Assembly: GCF_000600295.1 (NCBI RefSeq)
Contig: NZ_JEMG01000001.1
Span: forward strand, 2,158,477 to 2,222,476
Reading direction: 5' to 3'
Length of the DNA stretch: 64,000 nucleotides
Origin: Hylemonella gracilis str. Niagara R
Lineage (GTDB): Bacteria > Pseudomonadota > Gammaproteobacteria > Burkholderiales > Burkholderiaceae_C
Part shown: positions 17,784 to 28,438 of the stretch, piece by piece
How the letters are laid out: each line of letters begins with the position of its first letter
How positions within the stretch are numbered: the first letter of the stretch is position 1
Made by a program: the position numbers and the translations under genes
The notes under the pieces: generated by a model
Seen by the model: only the letters and a program-made list of their open reading frames with translations
Database searches by the model: none
Told to the model about the DNA's origin: nothing

Positions 17784-17807
17784 ATTTTGAGGTTCGAACC
17801 TCAAAAT
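17784..17807. promoter_or_regulatory. Perfect 24-bp palindrome, probable LacI-family operator
   Basis: Twelve-base arms (left arm ATTTTGAGGTTC) meet without a spacer at a central CG, as LacI-family operators do. It ends six bases before the regulator's ATG, where a Shine-Dalgarno sequence would normally be, so a bound repressor would cover the translation start region of its own gene and the operon behind it. Confidence 0.75.
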
Positions 17808-17813
17808 TTCGCC

Positions 17814-18860
17814 ATGTCAGTCAAATCGGATGCTGTCCCCGGGCGCGCCACGCTCAGCGACGTGGCGCGCGAAGCCCAGGTCAGCCTGGCCACCGCGGAC
17901 CGCGTGCTGAACCATCGCGCCGGGGTCCACGCCAAGTCCATTGCCCGCGTGCACGAGGCGGTGGCGCGCTTGAACTACCGCCCTGACCCTGCGGCTGCAC
18001 GCTTGGCACGCACGCGCTCGCACCGGGTGTGTTTTGTGCTGCCTTCGGGGGACAACCCCTTTGTGGCACAGCTGCAGTCCGAGCTGCACGCCAGCCGGCC
18101 ATGGTTGGAGGATCACCGCGCCAGTGCCGAGACGCTGAACGTGGATGTCTTTGAGCCCCAGCGGCTGGCCGATCTGCTGCGCTCCCTGCAGGACCGTTGC
18201 GAAACCGTCGTGGTGATGGGCCTGGACCATCCGCTGGTGCAAAGCGCCATCGATGAACTCGTCGCGCATGGTTGCGGCGTGATCACCCTGGTCTCCGACG
18301 TGCCACGTTCACTTCGGCATGTGTATGTCGGCATCGATAACGTGGCCGCTGGGCGCACGGCGGCCACCCTGATCGGTCGGTTTGTAGGTCACGTGGCGGG
18401 GGAGGTGGGCGTGATCGCCGGTAGCCTGTCCTTGCGTGATCACGCGGAGCGCAACCTGGGCTTCAACCAGGTCATGTCAGCCGAATACCCGCAACTCACG
18501 GTGCTCCCCACCCTGCAAGGCAAGGACACCCCTGCGCTCAACGAGTCACTCGCGCGCCGGCTGCTGAGCGAACACCCGCAGTTGCGCGCCATCTATTGCA
18601 TCGGCGCGAGCAAAGGGATATCCCTGGCCCTCAAGGCCGAAGGCCGCGCGCGGGACGTGGTGTTCGTGGGGCATGAGCTCACACCAGGCACGCGCGCCGA
18701 TCTGCTGGATGGCACCCTGGCCGCCGTGATCAACCAGGACGCGGGGCATGAAATCCGTTCAGCGCTGCGCCAGGCGCTGGCGCGTGTGACGCATGAGCCG
18801 TTGCACGCCGACCAGGAACGGATTCGCATCGATGTCTACGTGAAGGACAACTTGCCATGA
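17814..18860 (+). CDS. LacI family transcriptional regulator of the pentose operon
   Basis: A 348-residue regulator with the LacI helix-turn-helix at the N-terminus (TLSDVAREAQVSLATADRVL) and hinge (VARLNYRPDPAAARLAR), followed by a periplasmic-binding-protein-like sugar domain to the end. The valine-to-alanine change in the usual VS-x-ATVSRVLN recognition stretch (here VSLATADRVLN) is of the XylR/RbsR subgroup type. The ATG at 17814 has no Shine-Dalgarno sequence; a GTG at 17781 in the operator is the alternative. The stop overlaps the xylB start (ATGA), so the regulator is the first gene of the operon it probably controls. The inducer is likely a pentose or a derivative. Confidence 0.9.
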   Translation: MSVKSDAVPGRATLSDVAREAQVSLATADRVLNHRAGVHAKSIARVHEAVARLNYRPDPAAARLARTRSHRVCFVLPSGDNPFVAQLQSELHASRPWLEDHRASAETLNVDVFEPQRLADLLRSLQDRCETVVVMGLDHPLVQSAIDELVAHGCGVITLVSDVPRSLRHVYVGIDNVAAGRTAATLIGRFVGHVAGEVGVIAGSLSLRDHAERNLGFNQVMSAEYPQLTVLPTLQGKDTPALNESLARRLLSEHPQLRAIYCIGASKGISLALKAEGRARDVVFVGHELTPGTRADLLDGTLAAVINQDAGHEIRSALRQALARVTHEPLHADQERIRIDVYVKDNLP

Positions 18861-20365
18861 TCACGCTGGGCATTGATCTGGGCACCTCCGGCGTCAAGGC
18901 GCTGCTGCTTGAGGACGAGCGGCAGGTCGCCGTGGCGAGCGCGCCGCTGACGATCAGTCGCCCGCACCCCGGTTGGTCCGAACAGGATCCGGCCGACTGG
19001 TGGCGCGCCACCTGCGACTGCCTGGACGCACTCAAGGCCGAGCATCCGCGTGCCCTGGCGGCCGTGCGGGCCATCGGCCTGTCAGGCCAGATGCACGGCG
19101 CCACGCTGCTGGGCGCCGATGACGCAGTGCTGCGCCCTTGCATCCTCTGGAACGATGGTCGCAGCGAAGCCCAGTGTGCCGAGTTGGAGCGGCCTGAATT
19201 GCAACTGCGCCAGCGCGCCGGCAACCCGGCCATGCCGGGCTTCACCGCGCCCAAGCTGCTCTGGGTGCGCCAGCACGAACCCGAGGTGTATGCGCGGGTG
19301 GCCAGGGTCTTGCTGCCCAAGGCTTGGCTGCGCTGGCAGCTCTGCGGTGAGTACGCCGAAGACATGTCGGACGCCTCGGGCACCCTGTGGCTGGACGTCG
19401 GTGCCCGGGCCTGGAGCGCGCCGTTGCTGGCGGCCTGCGGGCTCGACGAGCGGCACATGCCACGCCTGGTCGAAGGCACGGTGCCGACGGGGCGCTTGCG
19501 CGCCGAATGGGTGGCGCGCTGGGGCTTTGAACAAGCCCCGGTACTGGCCGGTGGCGCAGGGGACAACGCAGCCGGGGCGGTCGGTGTCGGCGCAGTCACA
19601 CCGGGCGACGCCTTTCTGTCACTCGGCACCTCGGGTGTGTTGTGGGCCACCACAGCCGGCTTCGCGCCCGCGCCCGACCGCGGCGTGCATGCCTTTTGCC
19701 ACGCCGTGCCCGGCACCTGGCACCAGATGGGCGTGATGCTCTCGGCAGCGGCCAGCCTGTCCTGGTGGGCCGGTGTCAGTGCATGTTCCGAAGCCGATCT
19801 GCTGCGGGAAGTCGAGGCGGACACAAACATGAACAGCGCGGGCGAGGGGGCTTGCTGGTTCGCCCCCTACTTGTCGGGTGAACGCACGCCGCACAACGAC
19901 GCGCTGCTGCGCGGCGGATTCGTCCATCTGTCGGCCAGCACACGGCGTGTCGACATGACACGCGCGGTCCTCACCGGGGTGGCCTACGCCTTTCGCGACA
20001 TGCGCGACGCGCTCGCGGCCGCAGGCACCCGCATCACCGAGGCGGACCTCATCGGCGGTGGGGCACGTTCCGATCTATGGAACCAGACGCTGGCCGACGT
20101 GCTGGGCCTGCCCCTGCACCAGGTGGCCGGCTCCCAGCATGGCTGCGCGCTCGGCGCGGCGAGGCTCGCACGCGTGGCGGCCGACGGCGGACGCCTCTTC
20201 AGCAAGCCGCCGCGCCAGCGTTCCTACCTGCCCGATGGGCACGCGGCGCACCGGCATGACGGTGCCTTCGAACAGTGGCAACAGCTCTACGGACGGCTGC
20301 GGCAACTGCCTGCGCCAGCATCGGCTTTGCCATCTTCTCTTCCCACGACCACGGAACCCGCATGA
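18857..20365 (+). CDS. xylB: Xylulokinase (FGGY family)
   Basis: A 502-residue FGGY carbohydrate kinase. The N-terminal phosphate-binding loop [14 protein letters not shown] and substrate loop [12 protein letters not shown] are diagnostic of xylulokinase, as is the ADP-binding region [20 protein letters not shown]. It phosphorylates D-xylulose to xylulose 5-phosphate with ATP in the cytoplasm, feeding the pentose phosphate pathway. It overlaps the regulator by 4 bp at the front and xylA by 4 bp at the back, indicating one tightly coupled transcript. Confidence 0.95.
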   Translation: MITLGIDLGTSGVKALLLEDERQVAVASAPLTISRPHPGWSEQDPADWWRATCDCLDALKAEHPRALAAVRAIGLSGQMHGATLLGADDAVLRPCILWNDGRSEAQCAELERPELQLRQRAGNPAMPGFTAPKLLWVRQHEPEVYARVARVLLPKAWLRWQLCGEYAEDMSDASGTLWLDVGARAWSAPLLAACGLDERHMPRLVEGTVPTGRLRAEWVARWGFEQAPVLAGGAGDNAAGAVGVGAVTPGDAFLSLGTSGVLWATTAGFAPAPDRGVHAFCHAVPGTWHQMGVMLSAAASLSWWAGVSACSEADLLREVEADTNMNSAGEGACWFAPYLSGERTPHNDALLRGGFVHLSASTRRVDMTRAVLTGVAYAFRDMRDALAAAGTRITEADLIGGGARSDLWNQTLADVLGLPLHQVAGSQHGCALGAARLARVAADGGRLFSKPPRQRSYLPDGHAAHRHDGAFEQWQQLYGRLRQLPAPASALPSSLPTTTEPA

Positions 20366-21714
20366 AAAACGAACCCTCGGGCGCGCGGCGCACCGCGTAC
20401 TTCAGCTTCCCGCAAACCCTGGCCTACCGGGGCCCGGACTTCGTGCCCAGCGCGCAAGAGCCTCTGGCCTACCGCTACTACGACAAGAAGCGCGTGGTGC
20501 TGGGCAAGACCATGGAGGAGCAGTTGCGCTTCGCCGTCTGCTACTGGCACAGCTTCGGCTGGGGCGGCACCGATCCCTTCGGTGAACCGAGCTTCCGGCG
20601 GCCCTGGCACGCGGCCGGCGATCCGATGGCGCAGGCCGAGCTCAAGGCCGAGGTGGCCTTTGACCTGTTTCGCCTGGTCGACGCGCCGTTCTTCACCTTC
20701 CACGACCGGGACATCGCGCCCGAAGGCGCCACGCTGGCCGAATCCAACGCCAACGTGCGCCGCATTGGCGAGGTGTTCGCCCGCAAGATGCAGGACACCG
20801 GCGTGCGCCTGCTCTGGGGCACGGCCAACCTGTTCTCGAACCGGCGCTACATGGCCGGCGCGGCCACCAACCCGGACCCCGAGGTCTTCATGTACGCCGC
20901 GGCCCAGGTGAAGAACGTGCTGGAACTCACGCATGAACTCGGAGGTGCCAACTACGTGCTCTGGGGTGGACGCGAAGGCTATGAGACCTTGCTCAACACC
21001 GACCTGAAGCGTGAGCTGGCCCAGCTCGGCCGCTTCCTGAACCTGGTGGTGGAGCACAAGCACAAGATCGGCTTCAAGGGCCAGATCCTGATCGAACCCA
21101 AACCCGCGGAACCGACCAAGCACCAGTACGACTACGACGTGGGCACGGTCTACGGCTTCTTGAAGGCCCATGGACTGGAGAAAGAAGTGAAGGTCAACCT
21201 GGAGCAGAACCACGCGCTGCTGGCAGGCCACACCTTCGAACACGAGATCGCGCTGGCGGGGGCGCTGGGCATCTTCGGCTCATTGGACATGAACCGCGGC
21301 GACGAAATGCTGGGCTGGGACACCGACCAGTTCCCCAACAATCTGCCCCAGGTCGCGCTGACGATGTATGAGGTGCTCAAGGCTGGCGGCATCGGGCAGG
21401 GCGGGCTGAATTTCGATGCCAAGCTGCGCCGCCAGTCCATCGATCCGGATGACTTGGTATGGGCCCACGCCACCGCCATGGACCTGTGCGCGCGCGCGCT
21501 GCTGGTGGCCGAGCGCATGCTGAACCACGGCGCGCTGCCACGCCACGTCCAGGACCGTTATGCCGGCTGGGACAGTGACAACGGCCGCGCCATCCTGCAA
21601 GGGCGGCGTTCGCTCGAAGACCTGGCGCGCGAGGTCGAGGCGCGCAGCCTGGAGCCGCAACCGCGCTCGGCGCAACAGGAGCGCCTGGAGCACCTCGTCA
21701 ACAGCTATTTCTGA
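20362..21714 (+). CDS. xylA: Xylose isomerase
   Basis: A 450-residue TIM-barrel enzyme that converts D-xylose to D-xylulose. Family motifs are intact: the catalytic histidine and aspartate in [12 protein letters not shown], the metal ligands in [20 protein letters not shown] and [17 protein letters not shown], and [20 protein letters not shown]. Length and motif spacing match class II xylose isomerases. The ATG at 20362 overlaps the xylB stop. Order xylB-xylA is the reverse of the enteric xylAB. Confidence 0.97.
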   Translation: MKNEPSGARRTAYFSFPQTLAYRGPDFVPSAQEPLAYRYYDKKRVVLGKTMEEQLRFAVCYWHSFGWGGTDPFGEPSFRRPWHAAGDPMAQAELKAEVAFDLFRLVDAPFFTFHDRDIAPEGATLAESNANVRRIGEVFARKMQDTGVRLLWGTANLFSNRRYMAGAATNPDPEVFMYAAAQVKNVLELTHELGGANYVLWGGREGYETLLNTDLKRELAQLGRFLNLVVEHKHKIGFKGQILIEPKPAEPTKHQYDYDVGTVYGFLKAHGLEKEVKVNLEQNHALLAGHTFEHEIALAGALGIFGSLDMNRGDEMLGWDTDQFPNNLPQVALTMYEVLKAGGIGQGGLNFDAKLRRQSIDPDDLVWAHATAMDLCARALLVAERMLNHGALPRHVQDRYAGWDSDNGRAILQGRRSLEDLAREVEARSLEPQPRSAQQERLEHLVNSYF

Positions 21715-21747
21715 CCACAAGCGGCAACCCGCAATAAGGAGCGAGAC

Positions 21748-22818
21748 ATGGCGAGCAACATCAAGGGTCCGGGTATCTATCTGGCGCAGTTCGCAAGCGA
21801 CACCGCGCCCTTCGACTCCTGGGCGTCGATCACGAAATGGGCCGGCAACCTGGGCTTCAAGGGTGTGCAGATCCCGTCCTGGGACAAGCGCATCTTCGAC
21901 CTCGACAAGGCCGCCGCGTCGCAGACCTATTGCGACGAGGTGGCGGGCGTGGCGCGCGAGCACGGCGTGGCCATCACCGAGCTGGGCACCCACCTGCAAG
22001 GCCAGCTGGTGGCCGTGCACCCGGCCTACGACGAAGCCTTTGACGGTTTCGCGCCCGAGGCCGTGCGCAAGAACCCCAAGGCCCGCCAGGCCTGGGCGGT
22101 GGAGCAGATGAAGCTCTCCGCCAAGGCCTCGCAGCGCCTGGGTCTCAAGAGCAATGTGAGTTTCCCCGGCGCCCTGGCCTGGCCTTTTCTCTACCCCTGG
22201 CCGCAGCGCCCAGCCGGCCTGATCGAGGCGGCTTTTGATGAACTGGCCAAGCGCTGGCTGCCGATCTTCGATGCCTTCGAGGACGCCGATTGCCATGTCT
22301 GCTTCGAGCTGCACCCGGGCGAAGACCTGTTCGATGGCGTGACCTTCGAGATGTTCCTGGAACGTGTGAGAAACCATCCGCGCTGCTGCATCAATTACGA
22401 CCCCTCGCACTTCCTGCTGCAGCAGTTGGACTACCTGGAGTTCATCGACATCTACCACGAGCGCATCAAGGCGCTGCACATCAAGGACGCCGAGTTCCGC
22501 CCAACGGGGCGGCAGGGTGTGTACTCCGGCTACCAGCCCTGGGTGCAGCGCGCGGGGCGCTTCCGCTCGCTGGGCGACGGGCAGGTGGATTTCGGTGCCA
22601 TCTTCTCCAAGATGGCCCAGTACAACTACGACAGCTGGGCCGTGCTGGAATGGGAATGCTGCCTCAAGCACCCAGAGGCCGGCGCGGCGGAGGGGGCGGT
22701 TTTCATCCGCGACCACATCATCCGCGTGACCGAGAAGGCCTTCGACGACTTTGCCGGGGGCCAGACCGATCCCGCGCAGCTGCGCCGCATGCTGGGCCTG
22801 GCCAAGGAGGGCGCATGA
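21748..22818 (+). CDS. Sugar phosphate isomerase/epimerase family TIM-barrel protein
   Basis: A 356-residue AP-endonuclease-2-like TIM barrel, relative of IolE, hydroxypyruvate isomerase and 3-keto-sugar enzymes. Likely metal ligands are visible in FELHPGEDLFDG, INYDPSHFLLQQLDY, HIKDAEF and the C-terminal VLEWECCLK. It starts 33 bp after xylA with AAGGAG before the ATG. Paired with the overlapping Gfo/Idh/MocA dehydrogenase downstream, it resembles oxidation-plus-isomerisation modules for pentosides, inositols or 3-keto-sugars. The exact substrate is not evident. Confidence 0.85.
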   Translation: MASNIKGPGIYLAQFASDTAPFDSWASITKWAGNLGFKGVQIPSWDKRIFDLDKAAASQTYCDEVAGVAREHGVAITELGTHLQGQLVAVHPAYDEAFDGFAPEAVRKNPKARQAWAVEQMKLSAKASQRLGLKSNVSFPGALAWPFLYPWPQRPAGLIEAAFDELAKRWLPIFDAFEDADCHVCFELHPGEDLFDGVTFEMFLERVRNHPRCCINYDPSHFLLQQLDYLEFIDIYHERIKALHIKDAEFRPTGRQGVYSGYQPWVQRAGRFRSLGDGQVDFGAIFSKMAQYNYDSWAVLEWECCLKHPEAGAAEGAVFIRDHIIRVTEKAFDDFAGGQTDPAQLRRMLGLAKEGA

Positions 22819-23990
22819 GCATCGAAGCCGGCAAGGCCGAAGGCAAGGCAGGCGGACGCATCCGCCTGGGCATGGTGGGCGGAGGCGAGGGCGCCTTCAT
22901 CGGCGCGGTGCACCGCATCGCGGCCCGCATCGACGACCACTATGAGCTGGTGGCGGGGGCGCTCTCATCCACGCCCGAGAAGTCGCTGCGCTCGGCCGCG
23001 GCGCTGGGTCTGGCGCGCGCCTACGCGGACTACCGCACCATGGCGCGCGAGGAGGCGGCCCGGCCGGACGGCATTGAGGCCGTGGCCATCGTCACGCCCA
23101 ATGACCAGCATGCGCCGGCCGCCCAGGCCTTCCTCGAAGCCGGCATCCATGTGATCTGCGACAAGCCGGTCACAACCACGCTGGCCGACGCCCAGCGCCT
23201 GAAGGCGCTGGCGCAGTCGCGCGGCCGCCTGTTCGCCGTCACCTACAACTACTCGGGTTACCCCATGGTGCGCCACGCGCGGCGCATGGTGCGCGAGGGC
23301 GCGCTCGGCAACATCCGGTTGGTGCAGGTGGAGTACGTGCAGGACTGGCTGACCGAGTCGCTCGAATCCACGGGGCAGAAGCAGGCCGCCTGGCGCACCG
23401 ATCCGAAGCGCTCCGGCGCGGGCGGCTGCGTCGGCGACATCGGCACCCACGCTTACCAACTCGCAGGTTTCGTGACGGGACTGCAGCCCACGCAGTTGTG
23501 CGCCGAGCTCAGCACCTTCGTGCCCGGCCGTGCGCTGGACGACAACGTGCAAGTCATGCTGCGCTACGCCAACGGCGCGCGCGGCCTGCTGTGGGCCAGC
23601 CAGGTGGCGCCCGGCAACGAGAACGGGCTGCGCCTGCGCCTGTATGGCGACAAGGGCGGGCTGGAGTGGCGGCAGGAACATCCGAACCAGTTGCACTGGT
23701 CTCCATTCGGCCAGCCGACCCAGACCATCGCGCGCGGCACCGGCGCAGCCAACGGCGACGCGGCGCGTGTCACGCGCCTGCCGTCCGGCCACCCCGAAGG
23801 CTATCTGGAGGGATTCGCCACCATCTACAGCGAGATCGCGCAGGCCCTGCACGCCGCGCGCGAGGGCCAGGCCCCGCCCGCGGACGTGGTGTTCCCCACC
23901 ATCGCCGACGGCGTGCACGGCATGGCCTTCATCGAAGCGGCGGTGCACTCGGCCGCCGAGGGCGCGCGCTGGGTGGAGGTGCCGGCGTGA
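22815..23990 (+). CDS. Gfo/Idh/MocA family oxidoreductase
   Basis: A 391-residue NAD(P)-dependent sugar dehydrogenase. The Rossmann glycine motif is IRLGMVGGGEGAFIG, the conserved EKP loop appears as CDKPVTTTLADAQRL, and the C-terminal alpha/beta domain includes GGCVGDIGTHAYQLAGFVTG with a likely catalytic histidine. The ATG overlaps the isomerase stop and its end overlaps the ABC ATPase start (GTGA), so the three are translationally coupled. It probably oxidises a sugar or glycoside brought in by the adjacent transporter. Confidence 0.88.
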   Translation: MSIEAGKAEGKAGGRIRLGMVGGGEGAFIGAVHRIAARIDDHYELVAGALSSTPEKSLRSAAALGLARAYADYRTMAREEAARPDGIEAVAIVTPNDQHAPAAQAFLEAGIHVICDKPVTTTLADAQRLKALAQSRGRLFAVTYNYSGYPMVRHARRMVREGALGNIRLVQVEYVQDWLTESLESTGQKQAAWRTDPKRSGAGGCVGDIGTHAYQLAGFVTGLQPTQLCAELSTFVPGRALDDNVQVMLRYANGARGLLWASQVAPGNENGLRLRLYGDKGGLEWRQEHPNQLHWSPFGQPTQTIARGTGAANGDAARVTRLPSGHPEGYLEGFATIYSEIAQALHAAREGQAPPADVVFPTIADGVHGMAFIEAAVHSAAEGARWVEVPA

Positions 23991-25471
23991 GCCTGCATGT
24001 GCGCTTTCACGAGGTCGTCAAGGACTACGGCCCGGTCCGGGTGCTGCACGGCGTGAGCTTTGAATTGGCGGCGGGTCGCCTGGTCGGACTGCTGGGTGAG
24101 AACGGCGCGGGCAAGTCCACGCTGATGAAGATTCTTTGCGGTTACGAGACGCTCAGTGCCGGCGGCTTCGAAGTCGATGGCGCTGCGCGGCATTTCAAAA
24201 GCTCGCGCGACGCCGAGGACGCCGGCATCGTGCTGATCCACCAGGAGTTCAACCTGGCCGATGACCTGACGGTGTCGCAGAACATCTTCCTGGGCCGAGA
24301 ACCGAGACGCGGACTGCTGCTGGACGAGGCGCACATGCGCGGCGTCACGCGCGAAGTCCTGCAACAGGTGGGCCTGGAGGTGGACCCCGAAACGCGCGTA
24401 CGTGATCTCATGGTGGCCGAGAAGCAATTGGTCGAAATCGCCAAGGCGCTGGCGCGTCAGGCGCGCCTGCTGGTGATGGACGAGCCCACGGCCACGCTCA
24501 CGCCCACCGAGGCGCAGCGCCTGTTCGAGGTGATCGCGCGGCTGCGTGGCCAGGGCGTGACCATCGTCTACATCTCGCACAAGCTGGACGAGGTGGAACG
24601 CGTGAGCGACGAGATCGTGGTGATGCGCGATGGCCGCTTCGTCGCTCACGGCCCCACCGCCGAGCACAGCCGGCAGCAGATGGCCAACCTGATGGTCGGT
24701 CGTGAGCTCTCCGACATGTTCCCGCCCCGCAAGCCACCGCCGCCGGCCGAACCGCTGCTGTCGGCGCGGCATTTGAGTGTGCCCGGCTGGGCCCGGGACG
24801 TGAGCTTTGATGTGCGTCCGGGTGAGATCCTCGGCTTCGCCGGCTTGGTCGGGGCAGGGCGCACCGAACTGTTCGAGGCCCTGCTGGGCTTGCGCCCCGT
24901 TAGCGCGGGCGAGGTGCGACTGGGCGGTCAGGTGGTGCGCTTTCGCAACCCGCGCGAGGCGGCGCGCGCCGGCATGACCTACCTGAGCGAGGACCGCAAG
25001 GGCCGGGGGCTGCACACCCGCATGTCGCTGCAGGAGAACCTGACGCTCATGGACTTGGACCGCCACGCGCGGCCCTGGCTCGATCCGCAGTCGGAACGCC
25101 GGGCACTGGCGCAAGCCGTGACCGATTTCGGCATCCGCGCACGGACGCTGGACGCCGCCGCGGGGTCCCTGTCCGGCGGCAACCAGCAGAAGCTGGCCAT
25201 GGCCAAGGTTCTGCAGCCTGACCCGCGCGTGGTGGTGCTGGACGAACCCACGCGCGGCGTGGACGTGGGGGCCAAGCGCGACATCTACTTCCTGGTCCAG
25301 CGGCTCGCGGCCGAAGGCCGCGCGGTGGTCGTGATCTCCTCCGAACTGATGGAGCTGATCGGCCTGTGCCACCGCGTGGTGGTGATGCGGGCTGGCGCCG
25401 TGCAGGCCACCCTGGACTCTGACCATCTGACCGAAGAGGAGCTCATCGCCCATGCCACCGGCACGCACTGA
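23987..25471 (+). CDS. Sugar ABC transporter ATP-binding protein (RbsA/XylG-like)
   Basis: A 494-residue double ATPase of the CUT2 class. The first half has a normal Walker A (GENGAGKST) and Walker B ([15 protein letters not shown]). The second half has the degenerate Walker A usual for the family (GLVGAGRTE) but a good signature [15 protein letters not shown] and Walker [15 protein letters not shown]. It drives import through the permease that follows. The GTG start overlaps the dehydrogenase stop. Confidence 0.94.
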   Translation: MSLHVRFHEVVKDYGPVRVLHGVSFELAAGRLVGLLGENGAGKSTLMKILCGYETLSAGGFEVDGAARHFKSSRDAEDAGIVLIHQEFNLADDLTVSQNIFLGREPRRGLLLDEAHMRGVTREVLQQVGLEVDPETRVRDLMVAEKQLVEIAKALARQARLLVMDEPTATLTPTEAQRLFEVIARLRGQGVTIVYISHKLDEVERVSDEIVVMRDGRFVAHGPTAEHSRQQMANLMVGRELSDMFPPRKPPPPAEPLLSARHLSVPGWARDVSFDVRPGEILGFAGLVGAGRTELFEALLGLRPVSAGEVRLGGQVVRFRNPREAARAGMTYLSEDRKGRGLHTRMSLQENLTLMDLDRHARPWLDPQSERRALAQAVTDFGIRARTLDAAAGSLSGGNQQKLAMAKVLQPDPRVVVLDEPTRGVDVGAKRDIYFLVQRLAAEGRAVVVISSELMELIGLCHRVVVMRAGAVQATLDSDHLTEEELIAHATGTH

Positions 25472-25475
25472 TACC

Positions 25476-26498
25476 ATGACCATGCAGCAACCCGACACCA
25501 CAACCAGCGCGCAAGAGCCGGTCGGCGCTTTGATGGGCCGCCACTTGCGCCGTCACCTGCGCGAAGCGGGCCCCTTCATCGGCCTGCTGCTGCTGTGCGT
25601 CGTCGGCACCTTGCTCAACAGCGACTTCGCCACCTGGGACAACGCGATGAACGTGCTGACCCGCACGGCCTTCATCGGCATCATCGCCGTGGGCATGTGC
25701 TTCGTCATCATCTCGGGCGGGATCGACCTCTCGGTGGGCTCGATGGCGGCGCTGATCGCGGGCTGCATGATCATGGTCATGAACTGGGTGGCTCCCCTGG
25801 TCGGCAGCCCGCTCGCCGCCGTACTGGTGGGCATGGCACTGGCGCTGGCGCTGGGCGCGGCCTTCGGCCTGGCGCATGGCCTGCTCATCACCAAGGGGCG
25901 GATCGAACCCTTCATCGTCACGCTGGGCACCCTGGGCATCTTCCGCGCCTACCTGACCTACTTCTCCAACGGCGGCGCGCTCACGCTGGACAACACCCTG
26001 GGTGATGTCTACGGCCCGGTCTATTACGGGGCCTGGCTGGGCATTCCGATCCCGATCTGGGTCTTTCTTGCGGTGGCCCTGGTGGGCGCGCTGCTGCTCA
26101 ACCGCACGCGCTACGGGCGTTACGTGCAGGCCATCGGCTCCAACGAGCAGGTGGCGCGCTATGCCGCCGTGGCGGTGGACCGGGTCAAGATCCTGACCTA
26201 CATGCTGCTGGGCATTTGCGTGGGCATCGCCACCGTGCTCTACGTGCCGCGACTGGGTTCAGCCTCGCCCACCACGGGCCTGCTCTGGGAACTCGAGGCC
26301 ATCGCCGCCGTCATCGTGGGCGGGACCGCCCTCAAGGGCGGCCAGGGCCGCGTCGCGGGCACCGTGGTCGGCGCTGTGCTGCTCTCGGTCATCGGCAACA
26401 TCCTCAACCTCACCAGCATCATCAGCGTCTACCTGAACGCGGCGGTGCAGGGTTTCGTGATCATCGTCGTGGCCTTCCTACAACGTGGGCGACGATGA
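25476..26498 (+). CDS. Sugar ABC transporter permease (RbsC/XylH-like)
   Basis: A 340-residue inner-membrane permease of the CUT2 branch with about ten hydrophobic segments. Family hallmarks are [19 protein letters not shown] in the second to third helices, [16 protein letters not shown], and the EAA-like loop [20 protein letters not shown]. The start was placed at the ATG at 25476, just after the ATPase stop codon; 25482 is also possible. It forms the membrane channel of the importer. Confidence 0.94.
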   Translation: MTMQQPDTTTSAQEPVGALMGRHLRRHLREAGPFIGLLLLCVVGTLLNSDFATWDNAMNVLTRTAFIGIIAVGMCFVIISGGIDLSVGSMAALIAGCMIMVMNWVAPLVGSPLAAVLVGMALALALGAAFGLAHGLLITKGRIEPFIVTLGTLGIFRAYLTYFSNGGALTLDNTLGDVYGPVYYGAWLGIPIPIWVFLAVALVGALLLNRTRYGRYVQAIGSNEQVARYAAVAVDRVKILTYMLLGICVGIATVLYVPRLGSASPTTGLLWELEAIAAVIVGGTALKGGQGRVAGTVVGAVLLSVIGNILNLTSIISVYLNAAVQGFVIIVVAFLQRGRR

Positions 26499-26569
26499 AC
26501 CTGCGGCCACGCCAGCCCCTGAGGGCGGTAGGCCATCTTTGCCTTCAAAAACTTACGCTAGGAGACAAC

Positions 26570-27523
26570 ATGAATCGACGTCTATTCTCGGCCATGTCAT
26601 TGGCCGTCTGCGCTCTGATGAGCGCGCCTGCATTTGCCCAGAACAAGATGGTGATGGGTGTCTCCGTCCCGGCGGCGACCCACGGCTGGACGGGCGGGGT
26701 GGTGTACTGGGCCAACCGCACCAAGACCGAGCTTGAGAAGCAATACCCCGGCACCACGGTCATCGTGCGGACCGCGGGCTCCGCCGCCGAGCAGGCCAAC
26801 CAGGTCCAGGACCTGCAGACGGTCAACAAGATCGATACCCTGGTCATCCTGCCCTTTGAGTCCGCCCCCCTGACGCGGCCCGTGGCGCAGGTCAAGGGCA
26901 AGGGGGTCTTCGTGACGGTGGTGGACCGTGGCCTGACCGACCCCAAGGCGCAGGACGCCTATGTCGCCGGCGACAACCCCGGCTTCGGCAAGGTGGCTGG
27001 CGAATACATGGCCAAGGAGATGGGCGGCAAGGGCAACGTCGTCATCCTGCGCGGCATTCCCACCGTCATCGACAACGAGCGCGTGGACGCCTTCAACGCC
27101 GTCATGAAGAAGCACCCCGGCATCAAGGTGCTCGACGCCAAGCACGGCAACTGGAACCGCGATGACGCCTTCAAGGTCATGCAGGACTTCCTCACGCGCT
27201 TCAAGCAGATCGACGCCGTCTGGGCCTCGGACGATGACATGGCCGTGGGCGTGCAACGCGCCATCGAACAGGCCAAGCGCACGGATGTGAAGCTCGTCGT
27301 CGGTGGTGCCGGTGCCAAGGATTACATCAAGAAAGTCATGGACGGCGACAAGCTGGTCCGCGCCAACGTGACCTACTCGCCCAGCATGATCGCCGACGCG
27401 ATGAAGCTCACGGCCGAGGCCCGCGTGTCCGGCAAGTCCATGCCAGCGCGCACCATCATCCCCTCGGTGCTGGTGACCAAGGACAACGCCGCGAAGTACT
27501 ACTTCCCCGATTCGCCGCACTGA
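26570..27523 (+). CDS. Sugar ABC transporter substrate-binding protein
   Basis: A 317-residue periplasmic binding protein of the peripla_BP_4 (ribose/xylose) type. A signal peptide is clear: basic MNRRLF, a hydrophobic core, and cleavage after PAFA. The mature part has [20 protein letters not shown] and the hinge-region segment [25 protein letters not shown] precedes the ATG. A 71-bp gap separates it from the permease, larger than elsewhere in the operon. Its place last in the operon is unusual, since binding proteins are usually first. Confidence 0.94.
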   Translation: MNRRLFSAMSLAVCALMSAPAFAQNKMVMGVSVPAATHGWTGGVVYWANRTKTELEKQYPGTTVIVRTAGSAAEQANQVQDLQTVNKIDTLVILPFESAPLTRPVAQVKGKGVFVTVVDRGLTDPKAQDAYVAGDNPGFGKVAGEYMAKEMGGKGNVVILRGIPTVIDNERVDAFNAVMKKHPGIKVLDAKHGNWNRDDAFKVMQDFLTRFKQIDAVWASDDDMAVGVQRAIEQAKRTDVKLVVGGAGAKDYIKKVMDGDKLVRANVTYSPSMIADAMKLTAEARVSGKSMPARTIIPSVLVTKDNAAKYYFPDSPH

Positions 27524-27535
27524 ACGCGGACATCC

Positions 27536-27560
27536 GGTGCGCCGGCTGGTCCGGCGCACC
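27536..27560 (+). terminator. Strong hairpin after the pentose operon
   Basis: A perfect 10-bp stem, GGTGCGCCGG and CCGGCGCACC with loop CTGGT, begins 13 bp after the binding-protein stop codon. No T tract follows, so it may act as an mRNA 3'-end stabiliser or a rho-assisted end rather than a classical terminator. Confidence 0.6.
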
Positions 27561-27628
27561 GTCTGCCCTCGAACCCACCGTCCAAGCCATCTGTCTAGAA
27601 TGCGCGCATCAAGACGAAGGATTCCGTG

Positions 27629-28438
27629 ATGGCCTTGCGTGACTATCTGGGCGAGCAGATTCTGGGGGTGTTGGCCTCCTACCAGGCTTCGGGCATCGTG
27701 CACCACATCTGCGTGGTGTACCCCCGCCGTGACAACCAGCTGCAGCTGTTCATTCCCAAGGGCCACGCCCTGGCCCAGGGCTCCCTGGTCACGCTGCACC
27801 TGGACAACCGGACCGGGGTGGACGAACTGGACGCCGAGCTGCGCGTCTACCGGACCTCCTACAAGGGCAGGGTACTGGCGGTGGACGAGAACTGGGCCAC
27901 GGTGGCGCCGGTCGAATTCAGCCTGATCCACGGCGTCAAGGTGGTCGAGTCGCAACGCGAACCCGGTTACGAGTTCCCGGCCGATCCGCGCCCCTCGCGC
28001 GCGCTGGCGGCCTCTCCGCTGAGCCGCATTCCAGCGCCCGAGGAAAAGGACCACCCCAACAAGATCGGCGTGCTGACCACGCTGACACCCGCGCAGCCGC
28101 ACACCACCGTGATGGCCTTTCTCTCCTCGGAGGACGACGATGTCTTCATCATCACGCGGCCCGGCACCTTCAAGTCGCAAGTCCTGAAACGGGAACCGCG
28201 CTGCTTCTTCACCATCGACGAACGCGCCAAGTTCACCTTCGACCAGTCCATCCACTGGAACTACACCATCCTGGAAATGCAGGCTTACCTCGTGCCGCGC
28301 ACGGCGGCCGAGTACGAACCGCTGCGTGCCCAGTTCATCCTGAAGAATCCCTGGGAAGCGGCCTTCTTCCTGGAAACCGACATCGAGATGTTCCACTTGC
28401 GGCACCAAGCCGTGGTCTGCGTGGGCGAGGCGCGCTGA
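27629..28438 (+). CDS. Pyridoxamine 5'-phosphate oxidase-like (FMN split-barrel) protein
   Basis: A 269-residue protein of two parts. Residues 1-120 form a beta-rich N-terminal region (HHICVVYPRRDNQLQLFIPK) that looks PilZ-like but lacks the RxxxR and DxSxxG signatures. From about residue 140 the sequence fits an FMN-binding split barrel (GVLTTLTPAQPHTTVMAFLS, then VFIITRPGTFKSQVL). No catalytic role can be assigned. The ATG at 27629 is preferred over the GTG one codon earlier; AAGG is eight bases upstream. It appears to be a single-gene unit. Confidence 0.65.
   Translation: MALRDYLGEQILGVLASYQASGIVHHICVVYPRRDNQLQLFIPKGHALAQGSLVTLHLDNRTGVDELDAELRVYRTSYKGRVLAVDENWATVAPVEFSLIHGVKVVESQREPGYEFPADPRPSRALAASPLSRIPAPEEKDHPNKIGVLTTLTPAQPHTTVMAFLSSEDDDVFIITRPGTFKSQVLKREPRCFFTIDERAKFTFDQSIHWNYTILEMQAYLVPRTAAEYEPLRAQFILKNPWEAAFFLETDIEMFHLRHQAVVCVGEAR

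Noticed and set aside
27536-27560. Calling the hairpin a standard intrinsic terminator
   Set aside because: The stem is strong but there is no T tract; kept with lowered confidence.
27629-28438. Calling the N-terminal part of this protein a PilZ c-di-GMP receptor
   Set aside because: The general beta pattern fits but the RxxxR and DxSxxG binding motifs are absent.
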